A DNA stretch of 64,000 bases, taken from NCBI RefSeq assembly GCF_019649055.1, contig NW_026570364.1, positions 124,001 to 188,000 on the forward strand. The letters run 5' to 3'. The DNA comes from Paramacrobiotus metropolitanus. Taxonomy: Eukaryota; Tardigrada; Eutardigrada; Parachela; Macrobiotidae. Positions 1-11,200 of the stretch are shown piece by piece (within the stretch, counting starts at the first letter, position 1; each line of letters opens with the position of its first letter). A program made the translations under genes and the position numbers. Under the pieces are notes generated by a model. The model was not told the DNA's origin, did not search any database, and worked only from the letters and a program-made list of their open reading frames with translations.

Positions 1-371
1 CAGTCCTTTATCCCCGCCAAACATACACTGGCACTCGACATCGTCCAAAAATCGATTCTCCGTCAGCTCTACGATGGCAATAACCTCATCGTAAGCTGCG
101 GTGGATGCTTATCCGTCACGAAGGCCGAGTACAATCCCATCTTCTCGAGGATCCTCATCCAGCGCGTATCGGGCAGAGAATTCTGGGCCTCAGGCAGAGC
201 GATAAGGACGGTGCACTCCGTCCATCCCGGTGAGCGAAAACGCTGGATACGCGGCAAGGAGTCATAATACAGAATCGTCAGGTAGATACTCAGCGCGATA
301 AACCCGATGACGGCGATCAGGAAGAGCGTCGCCTGGATTTGGGTGCGTCCGATGCTGCGTTTCAGTGCAAA
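1..371 (-). pseudogene. GT92 (DUF23)-like glycosyltransferase, 5' fragment with frame break
   Basis: Reading the minus strand from a candidate splice acceptor (CTAG) at 372, a basic stretch (LKRSIGR) is followed by a hydrophobic segment (LFLIAVIGFIALSIYL) and a luminal region with SLPRIQRF and LEKMGLYSAFVTD. This is a type II membrane layout. The frame then stops at 69-71. A second frame continues with YDEVIAIVEL and DDVECQCMFGGD up to the window edge. The YSA...VIAIVE...CQ order is what I recall for the start of glycosyltransferase family 92. Joining the two needs a shift of one base near 100-125, and no intron of sensible size fits there. It is therefore a pseudogene, an assembly indel, or an unseen splice. 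The gene runs off the window, and no upstream ATG was identified. Confidence 0.4.
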
Positions 372-796
372 CTAGATGCAGCAGTATATACGACATGAAT
401 CATCTGCAAAATTGAGCGGACAGTCGATCCGAAAATAATCCCAGTTAACGCCAGACGCCGAACCAAACCAACAAATTTCCACATAGTATGAATGAATGTA
501 ACAGGATGCACGGGGCGCAGGCGGATGAAATTCTGAGGAAAAATCAGCAAGCAAGAGTCAAGCAGAGCGCAGTAGTCTAAGAAATGCGTGACACGACAGC
601 AGCAAAATGCATACAATATTGAAGATTTAAAAAATTACAGTGTTTTTGGGCGATGGCCAAACAATTTATTACCAACTAAAATACAATGTAAATTTTAAAA
701 TTCACGGAATTTTTAAATTAAAAATACGATATCTATTCAGACATAAAAAAGTACTTTATGAAACTAGTTCTGGCAATTACTCACCTCCATATATCA
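372..796. other. no gene seen
   Basis: This stretch is AT-rich. Part of it may be the upstream intron of the GT92-like fragment. I see no coding exon, RNA gene or convincing repeat. Confidence 0.4.
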
Positions 797-2314
797 TCTG
801 TAAAACTGTCCGCAAAGTTCACGCTGAAATACGGCTACGATTTGTTGATTAGCAGCAGCCGCTTCACCTTCTCGCGTTTTTGGCGACCCACACGATTTTC
901 CGTAAAAGTTTCTTGTCGGGATGGCACTACAGTTTCAGCAACATTTTCGTCCTCCGTCCATGTTTCATCATATGCGTCGCCCATATCGTGGAGAATATTA
1001 TGCAGCACACAGCACGCCAGGAACCAAAAAACAGCTTTTTTATGGTCATCTGCTGTTTTTATCATCACCCGCAGCCCCCGGAGGCTTTGAAAACGCCCCT
1101 TGAGTATGCCAATGCAGTGTTCATTTCCGACCCGTGCTTGCGCTAGGAGAAAGTTGAACAGGCTGTTTTCTTCGAAGTTACTCTCAGGAGCTTTGTAGGC
1201 AGGGACGACGTGAACGTCAGGCTGGTATCCACTGTCAGCGAGAAGATATTCTTCGGGTTCAAAAAACTTCTCTGGTCGCTGCGCGAGTGATGAGTGCTTG
1301 TACACTCGACAATCATGCGCGCTCCCTGGAAATCCTGTGAATGCGTGGAGTATCCGCTTTTTGTCATCCGACACCACCATGGCAGACAGCCCGTAGCAGT
1401 TTTTACGGCTAAAATAGTCTGCTCCCTTCATTGACGGACATGAATCCAAAACCACCAGCGTCCCATCTACTAATCCCACACAATTTTCGAAGCCATATTC
1501 CTGAAAAAACCTTCGCTTGATTTTTCGCTTTTCGTTTCTATCGGGCCACTGGACAAACTGTGGCATCAGAGATAAAAGAGCCGTTATGACATGCGTGGTA
1601 TATAGCTCAATGGCGCCACAAGACAGTCCCATATTAAAAGACATATGATTAAACGAAGCTCCATTTCCATAATGGCCAAATCGATATAAAGCAATCGCCA
1701 ACTGAAAATCTACTGGCCGCTGGATATTTGTTGATTCGTTTTGAAAAACACGGTGTCCGCAAATAAGATCGTAAATTCTTTTAAATCCTTCTCGTGTAAC
1801 CCGGACTTCAGCTCGGTACGTAGTATCACTGGCGACTCCCAGTTTTTCCATCCAGTCATGCCTCTTCGGTACAACGGTTCGGTCCATAAGAAATCGTTTA
1901 CTGGATAAAAAGGCAGTGAATTCAAGAATCTCATCGGTTTCACTCTCCGACGATTCACTGGAACTCTCAGATGAGTCGTCGCTACTGCTGCTCGAAGACT
2001 CATCGAGCGCTTTTTCAACAATCTCCAGCTCACAAAGGGTTTGCAAGTCGCAGAGGAGTTTTTTTCGAGAACTCATATTCGAGCACTTTTGTAAAAATCT
2101 TGCAAAAGGGAATGAAAACCGTACGTGATAAAAAAGAAGTGTCAAAAAGCAAGACAGAGCGTGACTATCTGAAATCACCGACACATGGTGAAAAATAAAA
2201 TTAAATTTAATTCGAATTAACAGTACGGGCACATATTTTGAGTTAGTGGTCTCGCTGCTCTGTAACGCTCTGTAAGATTCAGCGGTGCACGATTGGTAAA
2301 TTCACTTTTACAGA
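797..2314. mobile_element. candidate PIF/Harbinger element with short inverted ends
   Basis: A transposase gene (835-2076, minus) is bracketed by TCTGTAAAACTG at 797-808 and its near-perfect inverse CACTTTTACAGA at 2303-2314 (11 of 12 positions). A second weaker inverted match lies inside the ends (CGCTGAA near 820 and TTCAGCG near 2277). The arrangement and the 1.5-kb length suit a small Harbinger element. I cannot see the expected 3-bp TWA target duplication, and no second (Myb/SANT) ORF is present, so the boundaries are uncertain. Confidence 0.35.
835..2076 (-). CDS. PIF/Harbinger-type DDE transposase (HARBI1-like)
   Basis: Single uninterrupted ORF. I choose the ATG at 2076 (MSSRKKLL, 413 residues). 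The open frame runs on to 2232 but those 52 residues are hydrophobic and unlike the family. After an acidic poly-Ser stretch (about residues 26-49) comes the DDE superfamily endonuclease domain. The three catalytic acids are visible: Asp in GLVDGTLV (about 204), Asp in LLADSGYQPD (about 281) and Glu in VGNEHCIGILKGRF (about 319). The last is the typical Harbinger NEH..G.LKGRF block, followed by the usual ACCVLHN motif. The usual role is cut-and-paste transposition into TWA sites, with a separate Myb-like partner protein in complete elements; none is seen here. All catalytic residues are intact, so it is either recently active or a domesticated HARBI1-like gene. Confidence 0.88.
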   Translation of the reverse strand: MSSRKKLLCDLQTLCELEIVEKALDESSSSSSDDSSESSSESSESETDEILEFTAFLSSKRFLMDRTVVPKRHDWMEKLGVASDTTYRAEVRVTREGFKRIYDLICGHRVFQNESTNIQRPVDFQLAIALYRFGHYGNGASFNHMSFNMGLSCGAIELYTTHVITALLSLMPQFVQWPDRNEKRKIKRRFFQEYGFENCVGLVDGTLVVLDSCPSMKGADYFSRKNCYGLSAMVVSDDKKRILHAFTGFPGSAHDCRVYKHSSLAQRPEKFFEPEEYLLADSGYQPDVHVVPAYKAPESNFEENSLFNFLLAQARVGNEHCIGILKGRFQSLRGLRVMIKTADDHKKAVFWFLACCVLHNILHDMGDAYDETWTEDENVAETVVPSRQETFTENRVGRQKREKVKRLLLINKS

Positions 2315-3308
2315 ACTTCCGGCTCTGTATCGTACAGAACGCATTTAAAGTGCCTTTCGAGTCTAGCTAATAAGTATCACGAAACAAGCACAAACTTAAA
2401 ATTAAATACCAGAACAAATACCAGGTGCTGGGGCCACAAAACGTAAAAATCTTTTACTTCGTTGTACCACTGCTGGATAACGGCATTCCACGATAGAAAA
2501 CTGTTGCCACTGTTGTTGTAAGCGATGTTTTGACCACACTTACTACCACCTTGTAGTTAAAAAGTTGTTGTTTCAATCTCTTGAGCGTCAATAAAACAAA
2601 AACAGAATGATTAGTAAGTAGTATATCGTACAAGGTATATATTGGCGAAGAAATTTACGATTAGATACGAGTACAAAACTACGCTACTAGTATATATACA
2701 TGGTTTGCCAAGCTTCTACGGTTGTGCGTGTGCTGCATCCTGTGCGTATTTAGTGAAACAGTGAATACTGTAATACTGTATTTAGATATTTAGTGAAACG
2801 TTAGCTTCTTATCGACAGTCGTGAAGCGATCGTGTGCTCGTTGCCGTTGCAGTATGAAGACAAAAGGAGTGAATAAATAAAACCATAACAAAACTTTCTG
2901 AGCTGGTCCGGACAAAAAGTAAGGGAACACTCCTCTGAGTCCTCTCGTACTCCTAGAGCAACGGCAATGGTCTGCTTGACTGCAAGCAACATTTCCGAGC
3001 ATAATCATCCATTAATGTGTATTCGTACTGAAAGCGAATGCAGCCTTCTGTTATACAAACACTTACATAGGTACTCGTATGCCAGGTAGAAGTACAACAC
3101 AGCAGAAGAGGCCATAATTATGGAAAGGTCATCATCATAGAAGACGATATGGTGAACAAGAATCAAAGTTTTATTTGTCGGTAATTTTTATTCCTTGTTT
3201 ATATTCAACAGTTTGCAACTCTGCTATATGCATTTCGGTTTGCTTACCAGGAATTTGCTTCGGCCCAGGTCCGTTACCTTAGGACTTGTATTGGCCCAAT
3301 ACTGGGCA
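2315..3308. other. no gene seen
   Basis: AT-rich spacer. Several short palindrome-like TACTCGTA/TACGAGTA words occur (for example 2666-2674), which recur through the window. No exon recognised. Confidence 0.4.
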
Positions 3309-3859
3309 TTACTGGCTGCACACGCATCGCAGTCGGGCTTGAACATACGTACATGGGGAAGAAGCATTCTTCGATACGGTGGTATCGCATATTGCCGTGC
3401 ATTTTCTAGATTCGAAAGGCGTTGTAAAGGCTGGGCAGGGATTTGGTGGCGTGGTTGTTGACATCGTCGTGGTGGTGGATGTTGCCGTTGTTGACGTTGT
3501 CGTTATCGTTCTTGTAGTAATGGTAGTTGTAAACTTGTAGTGGTCCTCGTTGTTGGCGCAGTGGTACTGGTTGCCGTATACGTATATAGTATACATCGGC
3601 TCGATTGTCATACGTGCTTGTGGAGGGATTGCAAATGCATTTGAAATTCGGACAAATGGACAAGGGATCCTTGCAGTGCTTCCCGTTGCCGGCACAGGGA
3701 CATCTCGGCGCTGCTTGTGACGTGGCGCCATTGCAACTGCGAATAAAAGCCAACAAACTCTGTACAGCGGACGCCATACTTGTGGCCCCATCTGACAATG
3801 TTGATGAAGAGAAAGATGTAGATCCAAAGGAGCGTAATGGGAATCCATGATCGCTCCAC
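3309..3859 (-). CDS. hypothetical secreted Cys-rich/Thr-rich protein
   Basis: Three overlapping reading frames can be joined into a 134-residue protein. Exon 1 is 3780-3859: ATG then MERSW, a hydrophobic core ITLLWIYIFLFINIV, ending CACAA|GT. Exon 2 is 3614-3736: CNGATSQ, then RCPCAGNGKHCKD and ICPNFKCICNPS. Exon 3 is 3309-3510: a Thr tract TTTSTTATSTTTT followed by CPAFTTPF...KCTAIC...SSPCTY...RCVCSQ. The first intron would be only 43 nt, and the last acceptor (TACAAG) is weak, though reading phase is kept across all joins. The predicted product is a signal peptide, a Cys cluster, a mucin-like O-glycosylated spacer and a second Cys cluster. I do not recognise a family. The alternative is that only part of this is coding. 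Confidence 0.35.
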
Positions 3860-5776
3860 AATATCATGATCACTAATATAACACTAAAACAACACTAATA
3901 TATCACTAATACAACTGAGATCGCAGTTAAGCACGCCACGAAATCGAAGTTCCACAGTCTGGTCTTGGACACCGGAAGAATCATTCTACATTTTAAACGA
4001 TACCGTGTTTCATTAGACTACTACTAACCTGAGAGTAGTGCGACTACGTACTTGCTACTGTTCCACTTTTGCCAAGTCATTAGCAATGTTGCATTTAAAT
4101 CGCAGCTGAGAAAGCATAAAAGGTCAGCCGTAGAAAGACATAAACGATATACACTTGAGCAGTCCGACCTTTGGGGTAGTACATGCATTTGCTTTCGGCT
4201 AGCTAGCATTAAATTTATATTACTATTAATGGTAAGTAATAACACACTCGATTGATCAAGACAGCAGCGAGATATTTCTTTTGGTGCTAAAACAAAGCAC
4301 GATGCGGGCTCTTCTTGTTCCATTTAGAATTCTTTGCTGCTGTAGATCTAGCTCGCTGTAATTAGCCAGACAGTCGGGGCCGGTTCCTTGTACTCAACGT
4401 AAGAAACTGTCACCTCTGCCTGTGGCCCTGTAGGTGCCTCACGTATCGCGAAGCTATTCTACTCTTCTGACTGGCAAGTGGCAGAAGATCCAGAATATCA
4501 CTAAACTGACGGAAATAATGCAAGTATCGTACAGTATCAATTATAACCGGAAGCTACATATACTCGTAGAACTATCTAAGTCTGCTGTCTACACGCCGCA
4601 TCATGTTACGCGCATACATTCGAAGATAGGTAAGTCAACCCGGTGAGCGAAACAACGGTGACCCGCCATTTCGTCGACCGACACAAAAAGGCGAACAGCC
4701 ACGATGCCGACCTGTCACGGATGCCGACCCGTCGAGCAAGCGTATTGCTAGTCCTTCTCAATCTTAGACGTCTTGGGTTTCCTTAGGTTTCTTGTATTTA
4801 TTGTGTTTCTTAGATTCTTAGCTGCCGGCCAGAAGGCTACGGCTCATACGTGATGCCTGCCGGCCAAAAGGATGATTCAAAGAGCACATTTTCCCAGCAC
4901 CGCTGGACGCCGCTGGTGGAAATGGAAAGTTGCGCTAGTGCAACTACGAAGTAGAAGGCGAGTTAGGCGACGTATTGAAATAAAAAACAATGAGTATTAA
5001 ATTCATTTAATTTACCAAATAACAATGTCTATTTTACATCGAACTCGAGGATAATAAAATTAATTCAAGAATCACAACTGAAGAATTCACCATCAATTAA
5101 ATAAAATACAGAGTAAATACAGGGTAATAATAAATACAGATTAACATTATTACTCTGTATTTAATAAATTACTTCATAAATACAGAGTAATAATATACAG
5201 TAATCGTGTAATCAATGATAAATCAGATGATTATCATTTATCACCGTTTATGGCAGTTCAAGGGCCGCAGCGGCGCAGTCAAGCGCTTTCCCTGTTCATT
5301 TAACGCCGGTCATCGGCTTATCAAGCTGCGAACTGGCCAGGCCCAATAAAGTGCCAAGTGAGTGAGTGGTCTGTGGTAACTGTATGTCTGTATCTTCATT
5401 TTTTGTCAGCCCAACTGATTGTTGTCCTTCCACTTTTACTTTCACGTAATCCCGACTGATTCAGACGGACGGGTTAAATTCTATCGTATCAGCTTGTTTT
5501 ATCACTGATTATTTATATTTTATAAGCATCCTGCACGTCCATAGAGCGGTCCTGTTGAGGGAAGTTTTAAGTATTTCCTCCAAATTCTATCGTCAACGGA
5601 TAATTGCATTTATTATCAGGAACGCGTAAGTTCCTGCAGCGTTACACTTGTAGCTGATATTTAGAAATTGGTCGGAGTCGAATAGTGTCTATCTCTGTTT
5701 GCACTGTGCATGCTGGGCCATTGCTAGCAATTCGCGGAATCGTTTTGTGCATTCTGGAAAATTCATAGCTGTGATT
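3860..5776. other. intergenic, one perfect inverted repeat
   Basis: No convincing exon. At 5146-5163 and 5177-5194 there is an 18-bp perfect inverted repeat (ATTATTACTCTGTATTTA and its complement) with a 13-nt loop, within an AT-rich region rich in ATACAGAGTAA words. It could be a small hairpin repeat. Confidence 0.4.
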
Positions 5777-7396
5777 ATGAAAAGACAGGACGGAATTTGG
5801 GTTGCAGGTAGAATGCAGTTCCGCTTCTTCCCTGTTGCATGCTGTTCCTGTCTTGCAATGGCGTCGCTGATGGGATTTTCCGTGGGATCGCTCTGGACCG
5901 ATCAGGGATTTGATAGCTGTAAGAAATCTTCCTTTAGTGCACAGTACTATTATTGTATCGCAGTTTGTAGAAATTATGTACAGGGATTTTTCTGTGCTTT
6001 ACAAGTTTTTAAGGACTGATGGTTTTCGGTGCATGCAAATCGAAGTTGCATGTGGCGCTGTTCTAAAATTATTGTAGTGTAAGTATCTTTATTAGAATTT
6101 GGAAAATCAAATGTTTAATTCAAATTTCCGATAAATTTTTAAATATAAAATTCATAAGTTAATTCAGTATAGATTCCTCATTGTTGATTTTAAAAAGAAA
6201 ATGTTGATTTTATGTTTTAATTTCCTTTCGGAAGGAATCACCCTGCTTCAGTTGATCCAGCATTGAACGCGTTACGTGATCGGCGTAAATAATAATTATG
6301 TCACGCTGATATACTATAAATTTCACGGAATTGATCCTGGTAAAATGTTTTTATTCCAAACGTTTCCGCAGATTATGCAAGTCTTTTGTCACACAATGAT
6401 TGAGCTGTTCGTTATCTGATTGCATCTAGCGCCGATGACAATGGAGGCGTTCGCACTGTCTCGAGCCTTGTTGCAGCTGGACGACTGGGAGTGGTCTGTG
6501 GACAGCTACAATCGCAGCGATCGCGTGTCCTTTTCACTGTGGGATCTGCCTTCCTTTGATTCATTAGGTGTGTTGCAAAGTTATTCCCCAAACGACAAAC
6601 TTAATATACTACCGTACTGCTCGTACGGATTTTTATGCCTGACCCGATGAATTTCTGTTTCTTAAATATGCGATGCTTAATTTTATTGTCGTTAAATGTT
6701 TTGAATTTCATAATGTGCCACAGAATCATGTTTTCTTGTTGCAGAACTTTCCATGCCGACAGAGAAAAGATGCCCGTCAAGCCAGCATGCGAAGTCCTTC
6801 TCAAGACAACATACTGTGGCTTTTTATCCCGTTATCTTTGACGGTAAGAATAAAGAAAATAAGTTAAACGAACGGTGTTTATCGTAGTGCAGTGCCACAG
6901 TATCCGTTCCACGTTGTATGGCTGTGTCCGCGCTGTGTACAAAAAAGACTTCCTTGGTGATACAGTTGATCATTGCACTAAAATATTCTAACAATTTTTT
7001 GTATTTTTACAGATATGTTTTCCATTGATAAGCGCGGGAACACGCTCCATTACGTCGATGGTATGTGATAGCATTTTCATGAGTATTTAGGTTTTTTAAG
7101 CATGGCTTACTAATTTAATTTACCTTAAAATTATGCTACTACGCTAAATAAATTTCTGTTCGTACGTGATAACATTGTCATGAGTATTTGGGTTCTCTAA
7201 GCATGGCTTGCTAATTAATTCACTTTAAAATTCTGCTACTACGCTAAATACGAGTAAATTTTTATTTCTAGATAAATCATCGGTCGCCCGCAGTGCCTAT
7301 GACATTTTCCCTTCCCTTCGCCGTCTATCGTCCACCGTGGTCCGATCGATGAAGTACGCCTTACCTTTTGGAATCAGCATCGTGACCTCGTCCTAG
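5777..7396 (+). CDS. unrecognised small protein with N-terminal signal or anchor, five exons
   Basis: Exons 5777-5918, 6430-6567, 6745-6843, 7013-7060 and 7272-7396. All junctions are GT-AG, every intron is in the same phase (1), and together they give 183 residues. The start is the ATG of MKRQDGIW. Upstream in-frame methionines exist, so the 5' end is uncertain. Residues about 15-40 are hydrophobic (FFPVACCSCLAMASLMGF), a signal peptide or anchor. The rest is hydrophilic with pieces such as LQLDDWEWSVDSYN, VAFYPVIFDDMF, DKRGNTLHYVDD and FPSLRRLSSTVVR. Several dibasic sites (KR, RR) follow the signal, so a processed peptide precursor is possible but unproven. I know no matching family. The last intron carries a tandem duplication (7061-7250). 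Confidence 0.5.
7061..7250. repeat. approx. 90-bp tandem duplication inside an intron
   Basis: Positions 7061-7150 and 7162-7250 are two diverged copies. Both begin with a splice-donor-like GTATGTGATA/GTACGTGATA and both end ACGCTAAATA. The copy therefore includes the intron's donor site. Point differences are spread along the unit. Confidence 0.85.
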
Positions 7397-8232
7397 GCGC
7401 ACGACGCAAACGGGAACCAGTCGTTTCTTTCTTTTCGTTGATCTGTGATTTACCCATGGCCGCTTTGTTTATTCGCTACCCAAGCATGCTTTGCCTAGAT
7501 TTTGTTTTTGGAAATTCCTGTAGATAGTACTTTTTAAGTTTCAATCTTTTTAAAAGTTTTCATTGATCACTTTTTCATCGCATATGAGACGCACTGTGCA
7601 AATGCAGTTGGATCTCGGTTGAATTATACTGCAGTGTTTTAAACCGCGGAGCCTTTCCTGTTCTGGGCTTAAAGTTTTACCAAAGAGAAACCTTGTGCTC
7701 ATTAAAATAAATGAACATTTGCCGTTTACAGATATTGTACAGCATAAAAACGCTTATTTATTCGGCGGGATTATAGATGCGGTAATCCGATATGATCCCA
7801 TATTATGATTTTATGGGATTATCGGATTTTTTTCCTACCGCTAAATAGGGATGTTTATTGATCGCCCCAGGACAGCCGGTTTGCGTGCATCCTCCCTACC
7901 GCCTCCACTATGTCAACCGGAAGCAGATCAACAGAATTTCCCGGTTAAACACACCGGTCGGTACATTGAGCAATTATCGGTGGGAACAGTTGGTATTTGT
8001 CTAATAGCATCACTTGTGCACGTTTGCGTGTCTCCCGTATTCCCACGGCTCTATCTTTGTACCGCAAACAGAAAATGTAATTTTGCGCGCGGTGCCGGGG
8101 AAGTCAGCTGCATATGCTCCGTGTCGTTGCGGAATTCAGACGCATCCGCATCTCGATTGCAGTCGGTGTCAGCTTTGGAGGAAAATTTTTTTAAAATTTT
8201 TCTTTTGGTTTTGATTAGAAAAATCGCCAAAA
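7397..8232. other. spacer and likely 5' region of the first NIT cyclase
   Basis: No exon supported. An imperfect hairpin lies at about 7776-7845 (AATCCGATATGATCCCATA facing TATGGGATTATCGGATT, with GCGGTA and TACCGC at the outer ends). An open frame at 7851-8354 overlaps the first cyclase exon in another frame and looks like chance. Confidence 0.4.
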
Positions 8233-11200
8233 ATGCCGGTTGTGGGAACAGGCCGCGCCAGTGCCAGCTCGGTGTCGATGGGCAACACCCTGACCCGGGA
8301 GTTTCTTTTGCTTATGCAGGACAGTACGTCGAATCGGCGAAAGCGTTTCTTTAAATTGCTGGTGGTGTTAGCGGTGCCCATGGCGGTTTTAGTGCTGCAG
8401 GTACGTTGACTCCTTGAAAGTTATAATATTGACTCTAATTTACACATTATATTGTATTAATCATATACGTATTAACTAAATTGTAACGCTTTGTTTTAGT
8501 TTTGATTTTCTTACATCACGGTGTTTTGTTTATTTTTGTTTTACATTGTAATAGTAGTTTTTTTCAACTTATGGCGTGCGCAAGAGCTTCTGTCGAACTG
8601 GTACAAAAGATACAACATGTTCCATGTTATACGAGTACTCGTATAAATATAAATTCACACGTACTAATACTAAAGTATATATTAAATAATTTCTAACTGC
8701 ACTGTTTTATCTGGCATAGCGGATTTTGAAGAGCTGTTGTAAAAGTACAAAAATTGTAATTATGTTCGATCGGCGTACCACTGTATCTTATTTTTGATTC
8801 CAAAAAATAGCAAACTTATTTACACATCGAATTTAAAACTTAAGTACGAAAATTCATCAAAAAAATTGCCGAAGTATTACGATCTCAGTACAGTAGAACA
8901 TTTGTGGCGCTTCAATATTTCTAACTTATGAGAAGTGAAGAAATCGTAATTGCCACTAGACTACCTCGGTACGCTGACAGTGCTAGGGTTTTGCATCGCG
9001 CATTTTTAAATTTATTATTACGAGTGTTTGCAATTGTTTTGTAGTGTTCGGTGGTTATCATAAAAGCGCTACATTCTAAATCGGAAGCAACGCGTACCAC
9101 GGAAACCATCACGACAACCATACAAACGGCCACGATTGTTACCAGACTGCAACGGGAGAGAGGAATGACCAGGTGCGTGTCGATCGGATCCCGTCAGCGG
9201 TAGAAAAATTAAATAATTTAGTTTACATGGACTTTATATATGCCGTATTTGTTGTATTCCATATCTGTCTTAAATCCAAAACAAACTAAGAATAACTTAC
9301 ACCAATTAGAGCACTGAGCGCAAGAATGTACAGACTATCTCGTACATTTTACTTTTATGTGTTTTAATGCAGAATATTTTTGCAGTTTGTTTCTCAGCTC
9401 GCACAGGTATGCATCAGATACATAATGAATGCCGTTTTTCGGAGTAAAGTATTGTATAAGCTTAAGTTTCTGATAGCCCCGAAGCCTGGAAGAATGTGGT
9501 GAATTTTCGAAAATCATCGGACGCCGGGATTGCTGCGGTGGAACATTGGCCCGGTAACGTCAACGATGGACCGGCGCTCGCCACAAGGGATGCGTTCCGG
9601 TGCGGTCATCTTTACTAAAAAATAAATATAGATACTATAACATCAACAAAACTATAAAATTCATAAAAAATGATATTGCCTTAAGCACAGAGCAGTCGAA
9701 CCCCAGAAACAAAGCATGAACACCAACTCTAGATAAATACCGTGCTCTAACCGATATAATTTTATGTTGCGGCAGTAAGTACTTGTCTTATATACCGTAT
9801 GAGCAATTAATGAACATACGTTAACGTTAGTTGAATTGTTGTTGATGAGATGGATGTATGATGCAGCGGTTCTTTTTCTCGGTTACAGAGACACTCTAGT
9901 GGAGCACCGGATACCGCAAACATCCAACCATACCTCCATAGAAGAAGTGTTTTGGTATACGAAGTTAATAACCGGGGCTTTGAAGCTGATGAATCGTGAT
10001 ATCCGACTGAGCGGCGATGTCGGAGGACAGCTATGGACATATCTATTTGCCTACGAATCCTTTGTCAATGCCAAAGAGTGTTGGGGTAAAGTGCTTCGAG
10101 AAAGCAAATATTGACTGGATTAAAACGTTAATTTAATTACCACCGGAAATAACTAAAATATTTACCACTTATTCCATTCGAAAGACCTTCCAAAAATAAA
10201 ATAATTAGGGTATGCCGTAAAAATTACGATATAACAGTATTTATCAAAATCCTTTAGATTGTTGTCCTTTTTATAAACCACGCATGAAAAAAACCTTCGA
10301 ATTTTGTAGGAATTCAGCGCGCTCTGGGTAGCGCATATTATGGGCGCGGCTATCATGTACCAGACGAGAAAAAATTATTTTACGGTACTTCCGCGTGTCT
10401 ATCATTGTCTTCCATAGATGATCCATACAAACCCATTAAGCGGGTCGATTTTCTGTTAATTAGAAGTGTACCTGAAAGCACAGACCTTTCTCAGTCTGTG
10501 CTTCGATCATTCGCAACGCAGTCGCGCACTCTATGATTCCCTGGTGGCCGATAAAACATACCTCCTCGATTACATCAATGCGGTGAGGAAAACCGTCCTG
10601 GAAGTGCCCAACGTCACCGCTGATGCGCAAACCGGGCTGGTAAATATCGAATATTTAGTTTTGCTGTCTTACCGTCGAACATCTATCGACGGCAAGATAG
10701 CAAAACTAAATATGCTTAATATTGGTTTTGACTATGGAATTTTTTAAGTCTTCAAATACTTAAAGGAGGCTTTCCGTGATTTTTAGCATAATATATTAAT
10801 CTACACTTGATAGTAAACACGTATTAAAAAATTATTTAGCAAAGTTTTTACAACTACGTACTTATATTCGACACGGCTCCATGTCTTAGTATTCAAACTG
10901 CTGTCCTTTAATTGTAGAACTGGTTCGGGAATATGACAACCTATATTGATTTAACAAGCGGAATCGAAACGGATTTGACCAACACCATTCAAGATCAGCT
11001 GGCCGCGCAGGTATGTGAACATTGTTCGGTTTTGTCAGTGAACAATTTATTTCCGCTGCCGTGTGGGCACACTGGCGGGAATACTTTTTCCATAAACTTT
11101 ACTACCTTTTTGGACAAATTTATTCGAATCTATTGCGGGACAAGTGAGATAGCTTTGGTAGTTTATTAAAGCATTAGTTGAGATTTATAAGTTAGCATTA

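Noticed and set aside
7851-8354. 167-residue plus-strand open frame
   Set aside because: It overlaps the first exon of cyclase A in a different frame; it has no family resemblance and the other frame has paralogue support.
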